Below are positions 58,320 to 64,000 of a stretch of 64,000 nt of DNA, piece by piece; the first letter of the stretch is position 1; each line of letters begins with the position of its first letter. Below the pieces are notes generated by a model. The model was not told where the DNA came from. It saw only the letters and a program-made list of their open reading frames with translations, and made no database searches. Origin of the DNA: Cephalopachus bancanus (lineage: Eukaryota > Chordata > Mammalia > Primates > Tarsiidae); contig JAPVLO010000097.1 of the NCBI GenBank assembly GCA_027257055.1, forward strand, positions 3,224,001-3,288,000. The letters run 5' to 3'. The position numbers and the translations under genes were made by a program.

Positions 58320-61300
58320 AACTAGTAAATATACGTATGTATTCTAAACCACAGACACACACACACACAGGCATATAGATATTATTTCTGTATCTATGCA
58401 TCTGGATCTATTCTTAGCTAAATATGAGCTCATACTGATGCTTTCAACTCTACCAATGCCACATAGTTCTTTCATATCTAGCCAAATACTTATAACTAGT
58501 ATGGTGAGTTCTGTGAGCCACTAATGCCTCTAACCTATCTCCAATGGAACAAAACAGCAATTCTTATTTGTTCATCCTATTTTAGTGGTTTTACTAAATT
58601 TAATAAATTTGCCGAAAATTATATATTAGTGGCTAATTGACAAAAACGTTTATTATAATAGCAGTGTATAAATACTGACCCATCAAAATACATTATCAAA
58701 ATGTGTTACTAGTCAATTGAATGCATTATTAGAAAATTCAAATCACTTAGAGATTTAGCTTCTATGATAAATTTACTTTCTAAGATAATTAAGCATTAGT
58801 GTTTTCAAGCATGGACATTTAGTCATGAACAATTAACAGATTAAGTGAAGCATTTGAATGTATATCTTCCATTTTTAAAAACTTTGAGACCAGTATTTCC
58901 TCCTATATTACTTTCTCCATTTGTAATATTAGAGTGAAAAAAACTGTTTAAAAATTATGACATAAGATCCCCAAAAATGAAGTTGATAAGGAAAGAGAAG
59001 AATATTGGCACTGTACCTGGTTAATGAACAGAACATAATACATTTTTAATATAAATTATCAATTCTAGTTAATGATGACTACAAAATACTATTAGAAAAC
59101 ATTGTACATTATCCCCATAATTCATGTCAAACACACTTTAGTTCAAAAGCTACCTTGCCTTGCACATACTTTATCTCATCATTAGAAGAATGTATAAACT
59201 GCTATGCAAAGAGGTAATATTGCTTTTATTGAGATGTGTATGGGCTATTTACCACTACAAATTGATTTGCTTTTGGTCTCACAGTTGCACATTAAGGAAT
59301 GACAGAAAGTAATATACATTTTAAATTGTGTTCTACAGAAAATGATGGCAAGAACTTGATTGTAATAATTTTACAGTTCTGAGAATTACCAAAAGAAAAA
59401 TACACAGTTATCTAATTTACAAAGCAAACTGTTAGTTTTGCAGGATCATCTCATCCTGCGTATATGTTTTTTACGGGGATTCCAGCATAATGACATTTTT
59501 ACCAATCATTTACACAGTTCCAGCCATACTAGTCTTTAGTAGTATTCTGATTGTGATTAAATAAATGAATGTAGCTGGCTGGAGAGCCTAAGGTTTTTTA
59601 GAGTTGAACTGAGTTAACACATATGAAATTAAGTAATATGAGTTCTTACTAAATTGATAGTTCAATTAGATCTTCACTACAGGTTTATGATATGAAACCT
59701 TAAATCGAGATCATTTTGACTTCCTATATCTGTTTTTCCTTACATAGAATCTAAGGTGGATCTGTCTTATCAAATATTACTCTACAGTGCATGGTATTCA
59801 ATTAAAGTTATAATGCTTAGCTTAGATAAAAGTAACGTCAGGGATGATATATAAAAAATATTGAATTAAAGCATATTTACTTTGCAGCTCAGCCCTTTAC
59901 CTTCATTGATTACTTTTGTAAAAATAATTTATTTTCTGCTACAAAGAATTAAGTCATTTGAAATGAAGTCATTTGAATAAATTTCAGTATAGTTCAAATC
60001 TAATCATTTAAGAAAAGTATTGCTTTCTACTTTTGTCCAGTACCCATGAATACAAATATTTGTAATGACAACCAAGATCTGATCTCATTTTCTTCTGAGA
60101 ATCTGCTCATTTCATTGTGTGCAAAGATCATATTCAATGAATGTTTTCTTATTTGTGTCTTTATAAGCATGCTACCCAATTTTAGATCTAAAATAGGGTT
60201 GAAAACCAGCCACCTATAAAATATATCTGTTTAAACTAGAACTGAACTTGTCCAAATGCTCATTGCTTTGCAAAATATGTTCTTACTTATTATTTATTTC
60301 TCACAGTTGGTTGAATCTTGACCTACCCTGTAACACTGCATTCCTTCCCAGTAAGGTATCCATTTTATAACTCCCTTTTTGAAACTTGAAGAATGCTTTC
60401 ACCTGCTGAACATAATATAAAGGGAGATAAAGACTCATGATGAAATAAGTAAATGTTTATGGAGAAAAATCCTTAGATGTGTAAGAAAAAAATACTATTC
60501 ATGTGTATTTAACCACTTTCTTTAGATTAAATGTACATTATATTTTAACCAAAGAGGTTAGGTCTCTCACTAGCTATAAGTGAATTTAAAAGATTTCAAA
60601 AAAATATTTATTCAACATTCTAAATATAACTGTGGAAGGTTTCATAATTGAGTCTGCAAAAATAAACTGATAATAGACAAACAGGAGAAAAGGCATACAA
60701 ATTAAAAATGTGCAAGTGAACAAGAGTCACACAAAGTATGAAACTCAAAGAAGGGTCAAATGATAGAAGCTTAAATACCTTCTTCATTTGGGAGAGGTAA
60801 GTAGGGAATACAGGTAATTTTAGAAGACGAGTAACTGATTTGCATGGGAGATGAATAGGTCTGAAGAACAGACAAACTGGGAGAAAGTTTGCCTGGGCTC
60901 TTGGTGTTGTGTCAACTCCAGTCTTCTTTTCCCTGGTTGATGAACTATCTGGAGAAGGGATTTTTGAAATTGAATATTTTCTGAAGGATCAGGCCTTTAA
61001 ATAGATAAGAGAACTTCAGAGAAAGCCCTTGTCTGCTCTTGCTACTCTTTAGGTGCTCTTGATTTAAAGTACAAGAGGGTATATTTTGTAGTGTTGTTTT
61101 CTGAGCCCCAACATAACAAAAGGTTGTCTTATTTTCGAGTCCAGGTATAGCTATTAACTTCACATTCTTGCAAAAATTCAGAGAATGTGAAATGGACACT
61201 TGATACACAAAAATGCTGTGTGATCAAGGGAAATTACCAAAGATGTCAATTTCTTATGTTGATATGATCTTGAAAGAACTGAAAAATATGGGAAGATCTA

Positions 61301-61840
61301 AAAGACAGTACAATAAAGCTTGATTAAAAAGTAAAATTGGTAGGGAAGAAAACAGACACCAATAAAGCATTTTGAAATGTGAAAAGAGAAAACAACTGTT
61401 ATAGTACCAAATACATTCGAGTAGGGAAGCTGATTATTTTGTGTATTGTATTAATTCTCACATAAAGTTGCTAATAGTTGTTTAGTTATCAAACAGAAAG
61501 ATTTCAAAGGCCAAAATTTTGAGACTCAAATGCATTATTTTTTCTCATTTTTCTGCATAGATTTCCAGGGGAAAATAATGTGATGTAAGAATATCTATTG
61601 TATAACTATGTTGATTATAACAAGTTTAAAAAGTTTGAAGTGCCATATAAATATGAGATAATAGTGCTATCATTGCATGTAAATGATAAATTATGATCAA
61701 ATTTTAGTTTTTAGTACAATATCTTAAAAAATAATGATAAAATATAACATAAAATAGAGATAATATAAATTACGGAGAATCAGCTAAAAATAAAAGTTCA
61801 ATATTTGAGTTTGGGGTAGCAAGTATTATGAGCAGTAATT
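58320..61840. other. AT-rich noncoding DNA
   Basis: No gene seen. A CA run lies near 58352-58370. Text at about 60660-61200 resembles an eroded LTR-type repeat but I cannot assign it. The minus-strand frame at 60945-61208 shows no family features. Confidence 0.45.
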
Positions 61841-61844
61841 TTTG

Positions 61845-61870
61845 TATATATATATATATATATATATATA
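61845..61870. repeat. (TA)n microsatellite
   Basis: 13 TA units. Confidence 0.97.
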
Positions 61871-61990
61871 CAGTTTCATATACATTAGAATTATTTATAT
61901 AAAATGAATCTTCACACAAAAATTACATTTAATAAATTAAGCCCTCTGTATATAGAGAGATCTAATATATTTCCCTTCAACTTGATTTTG

Positions 61991-62420
61991 TTTTTTTCAG
62001 TTTTATAACTTTATTTGACAACTGGCAGTTAGTTGTCATCCATACTGACTATTTGTAGACTATTTGTACATAGGTAACCAACACATAGAGCTTGTTTAGT
62101 GAATCTTCATCCTTATTACATTTTCTGAAAAATTACATGTGAATACAACATGAAGGATTAACTTATTCTTTTGACCCAGACAGCTTTGTCGAGATATGTA
62201 TCAATGCTCACATATGGAGTTCCTATCTTTTCTATGACTGATTTTCAGATCTCTTTGAGTGCCAAAAGGTAACACTTTTTGAAGCCCACTCAATGGATGT
62301 GCTTGTGAATGTTGATGGTGTGTTCTCTGGTCTCCACCTCCTTATTGTTGGTAGAATGATCCATCTTCTCACCACCCTTCTTCATAGGATCCATTGTGCC
62401 AGGCCCAAGCTGGAAGGTGC
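61991..62420 (-). pseudogene. RPL31P: Processed pseudogene of ribosomal protein L31
   Basis: RPL31 is a 125-residue protein of the large ribosomal subunit. On the minus strand the degraded frame starts at 62394 as MDPMKKGGEKMDHSTNNKEV and continues TREHTINIHKHIH, VGFKK, LALKEI, GTPYVSIDTYLDKAVWVKRI, ending in DDN before the stop at 62029-62031. The 3' end keeps the mRNA's AAATAAAGTTATAAAA signal region followed by an A-tail remnant (T-run at 61991), and there are no introns. Frameshifts, in-frame stops and about 12 missing bases show it is dead. Flanks CAACTTGATTTTG (61978-61990) and TAACAAGATTTTG (62421-62433) look like an L1-type TSD. Confidence 0.92.
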
Positions 62421-62433
62421 TAACAAGATTTTG

Positions 62434-63135
62434 AATCATAAGATCAGATTTGTCTAGGCCAGTATTCTCTTACTGAGCAGTGGACTTATAAACATCTCAT
62501 ACATATGGATAAATACTTATGCAACATTATGTTTCTGTTTTTATTCATCATAACAAGCACATTGTAAACATGACCAGTATTGATTAAACCATCTTTTCTA
62601 GAGCTAATATGTGGTAATCTATATGGAAGGCCTATATGAAGTAAAGTCACACTGAACACCTGGAAGTTTCTCCACAATCTGACCTTCCTCTAAACCTCTT
62701 TTATCTATTTTTAGCCTCTCAGCATAGTTACCATCTACACCATATTTTTCTCACACAGAGTTAATAGAGAGGTACAATTATTATCACATTTATGTAATAG
62801 ATTAAAAAAATCCCTAAATTTAAAATGGATTAAGAATAAATAGAAGAGCAAGAAATTATTATCAGTATTATTACTGTTGATGTATAAAATTCATTTAGAG
62901 AAGCACATATAAATGTACAATGAATATCAGAAATTTATACAAATCCACTGCTGTAACCATGTGGAAATTTTCTATGTAGGAAGATTTTTAATTCTGAATT
63001 CTATTTTTCATAAATGCATGATTATATAGATTTTGTTAATTTTTCTATTATTGCCAATAGTAAATTGAATTTAAAAAAAACTTTTGTATTTCATCTAAGT
63101 TATAAAATTGATGAATGTAAAGTTGTTTATGATCT
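62434..63135. other. AT-rich DNA, nothing recognised
   Basis: No gene or named repeat seen. Confidence 0.5.
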
Positions 63136-63448
63136 CTTTATTTATTTATTTTATTTATTTATTTTATTTTTTTGAGTTGGAGTCTCACTCTGTCACCCAG
63201 ACAGGAGTGCAGTGTCCGCTCCCAGCCACTGCAGCCTCGACCTGCTGGGATCCGGCGATCCTTTTGCTCAGCCTTCCAAGTAGTTGGAACTACAGGCATG
63301 CACTACCACGTCTGGCTAATTTTTTAATTTATTGTAGAGATGAGGCCTCACCAAGCTGCCCAGGCGGGTCTTGAACCCACGGGCTCAGGCAATCCACTCA
63401 CTTCAGCCTCCCAAAGCACAGGACTACAGGCTGAACCACCTAGCCCGG
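63136..63448 (-). mobile_element. Alu SINE, lineage-specific subfamily
   Basis: Antisense dimer with an (ATTT)n tail at 63136-63172, ending CACCTAGCCCGG. Somewhat more diverged than the 36522 or 46205 copies. The TSD is obscured by the T-rich flanks. Confidence 0.93.
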
Positions 63449-64000
63449 TTTATATTTTTTAATTGAATCCATAATAACTTCCTTTCTTCACTCTTGATGG
63501 TAATTAGTTGGGATCTTTCTCTTTCCCTTTTTTCTTCCACTTATTTTCTTTATAAAATTCCCCCAAATTTTTCAACTGTATGAATTATTACAAAAAGTAC
63601 TTTTAGCTCATGTGTTTTCTCTACTGTTCTATTTCATCTATTCCTGAATTTATATTTATTATTTATTAGTTTCTTGTTAAAAATTTAAATTATTAGTTTA
63701 ATTTTAAGAAATTGTTATAATCTTGATTTTCCTTTGTATGACGATGATGTTTAGCTTAATTCCCAGTTTCCCCTTGTCCTTGGTACCACCATGATATTTA
63801 CTATTTTTTATTTTATCGTTTTATGTCAGAAAATATACTCTAAATTATTTCAATATTTTGCAATTTGTTGAAACTGTCATCCCAACATATAGTTGATTTT
63901 AATAATCCTAGCATATGTATTCTCATAAATGTTCAGTACACATTTTAAAACATAAATTCTGTTATTTTTGGATTTGGTTTTATGAACACATGCACATAAC
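63449..64000. other. AT-rich DNA, nothing recognised
   Basis: No gene or named repeat seen up to the window edge. Confidence 0.5.

Noticed and set aside
61021..61208. Minus-strand frame at 60945-61208 as a gene
   Set aside because: No family features, no start context and no nearby exons; probably chance within an eroded repeat.

Overview
This window looks like a gene-poor stretch of primate nuclear DNA. It is AT-rich and built almost entirely from layered transposable elements. I count 16 Alu-type copies. Dimeric 7SL-derived Alus are known only from primates. Most copies share an unusual subfamily signature: a GGCTCGGTGGCTCAGCCTG head, a linker reading ACAATAAATCAAAAAATTAG, and a right end reading GAGACTCCAACTC. 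They lack the hallmarks I know for lemur AluL, for galago/loris tRNA-fused SINEs, and for anthropoid AluS/AluY. Together with the lineage-specific L1s, this makes a tarsier the best guess. That species call is by exclusion and is not proven.

Layout. 1-4980: an old L1 with an Alu, a younger L1 3' end and a tiny LTR-derived retroposon nested inside it. 5-14 kb: AT-rich DNA with Alus, an old L1 tail, MIR pieces, a possible conserved enhancer near 13.3 kb and a CA/CG microsatellite. 14.2-30.7 kb: three lineage-specific L1s, namely a 5'-truncated minus copy (14216-16368), a full-length plus copy (16883-23362) and a full-length minus copy (24193-30674). The last splits one arm of an older inverted repeat. 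30.7-44.7 kb: ancient repeats, a second copy of the tiny LTR-derived retroposon, a mariner fossil, a coding-like minus-strand stretch and a solo LTR inside an old L1 tail. 44.7-55.2 kb: Alus, a MaLR LTR, a short hairpin, two young L1 3' ends, and an ancient repeat interrupted by a minus-strand solo LTR and two Alus. 55.2-64 kb: an old L1 tail, a possible ERV LTR, an RPL31 processed pseudogene and a terminal Alu.

I see no intact protein-coding gene. Every long reading frame is L1 ORF1/ORF2 debris, an antisense shadow of an Alu, or chance. The only host-gene sequence I recognise is the dead RPL31 retrocopy. Nothing here acts as a pathway. What the window shows is L1 machinery copying itself, Alus, a ribosomal-protein mRNA and, most unusually, very short RNAs that look like retroviral R regions. 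Many insertions could be placed to the base from their target-site duplications (TSDs), which are given with each entry. Family names come from remembered consensus sequences, not from a database search.
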